From Gonium pectorale (Eukaryota > Chlorophyta > Chlorophyceae > Chlamydomonadales > Volvocaceae), in NCBI GenBank assembly GCA_001584585.1, contig LSYV01000114.1, positions 179,901 through 210,658 on the forward strand: 30,758 bases of DNA, in the 5' to 3' direction. The translations under genes were made by a program, and so were the position numbers. This document shows positions 30,556-30,758 of this stretch, one piece after another. The notes beneath the pieces were generated by a model that was given only the letters and a program-made list of their open reading frames with translations, had not been told where the DNA came from and made no database searches. Each line of letters begins with the position of its first letter. The stretch's first letter is position 1.

Positions 30556-30758
30556 ATGGCCGGCGCCGGCGGCTGCTGGCGGCCCGGCTGCGGCTGCGCG
30601 GCCGTGGGCTCGCTCGCCTGCGCGGGCCTCACGGCGGGGCTGCTGCTGCTGCTCGCGGCGGCCAGCGGCCTGCTCACCGACTGGCACACCGGCGGCTACA
30701 AGCCCTTCCCCCTGGGGCGCCGCACCTTGGTCCCTTCCTCCTCCACCTCTCCTCCTAC
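30556..30758 (+). CDS. N-terminus of a secreted or type II membrane protein (runs off the window)
   Basis: From ATG 30556 the frame stays open for 67 codons to the window edge with almost exclusive G/C at third positions over the first 55 codons, typical of algal coding sequence. The start MAGAGGCWRPGCGC is Cys-rich. Then comes a hydrophobic run AAVGSLACAGLTAGLLLLLA (about residues 15-34) followed by ASGLLTDWHTGGYKPFPLGR. This is a signal peptide or, given the short cytosolic-like head and following WHTGGYKPFP stem, a type II signal anchor as in Golgi glycosyltransferases. No catalytic domain is in view. The last codons (PSSSTSPP) are less biased and could already be intron or a Ser/Pro stem. 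No splice donor was called. The minus strand also has an open frame here, with worse codon use. Confidence 0.55.
   Translation, partial: MAGAGGCWRPGCGCAAVGSLACAGLTAGLLLLLAAASGLLTDWHTGGYKPFPLGRRTLVPSSSTSPP

Overview
The window looks like nuclear DNA of a green alga of the Chlamydomonas/Volvox lineage (Chlorophyceae). The evidence is its high GC content, exons with G/C-ending codons, many short exons joined by GTGAG/GTGCG...CAG introns of 0.1 to 2.9 kb, TGTAA polyadenylation signals behind several genes, and Ala/Gly-rich low-complexity protein segments. There is no sign of operons, ribosome binding sites or other bacterial organisation. All gene models were built by hand from splice phase and protein-family similarity; no search was run.

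Layout: (1) 571-693 (+), last exon of an NAA50-type N-terminal acetyltransferase, with intron to its left. (2) 694-4263, long convergent intergenic region with a reversal of G/C strand bias and copies of two dispersed repeats. (3) 8648-4264 (-), complete six-exon gene for an ICT1/ArfB-type GGQ peptidyl-tRNA hydrolase, probably organellar. (4) 9495-18396 (+), JmjC-domain Fe(II)/2-oxoglutarate oxygenase with an intact HxD...H triad, sharing a divergent promoter region with ICT1. (5) 24703-20010 (-), nine-exon QWRF-motif protein resembling plant augmin subunit 8. (6) 26841-25864 (-), small two-exon protein of unknown function. (7) 27713-29948 (+), three-exon Ala/Gly-rich protein of unknown function, divergent from gene 6. 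(8) 30556 to the end (+), start of a protein with an N-terminal signal peptide or signal anchor.

The genes do not form a pathway; they are ordinary eukaryotic neighbours. NAA50 and ICT1 act in protein modification and organellar ribosome rescue, the JmjC enzyme is a probable hydroxylase or demethylase, and the QWRF protein is a candidate microtubule-nucleation factor. Introns and intergenic DNA carry many tandem repeats (12, 13, 15, 17, 25, 42 and 103 bp units) and at least three dispersed short repeat families. The most notable items are the QWRF/AUG8-like gene, the micro-exon that splits the iron-binding HxD motif of the JmjC gene, and the three-copy element with a conserved potential hairpin.
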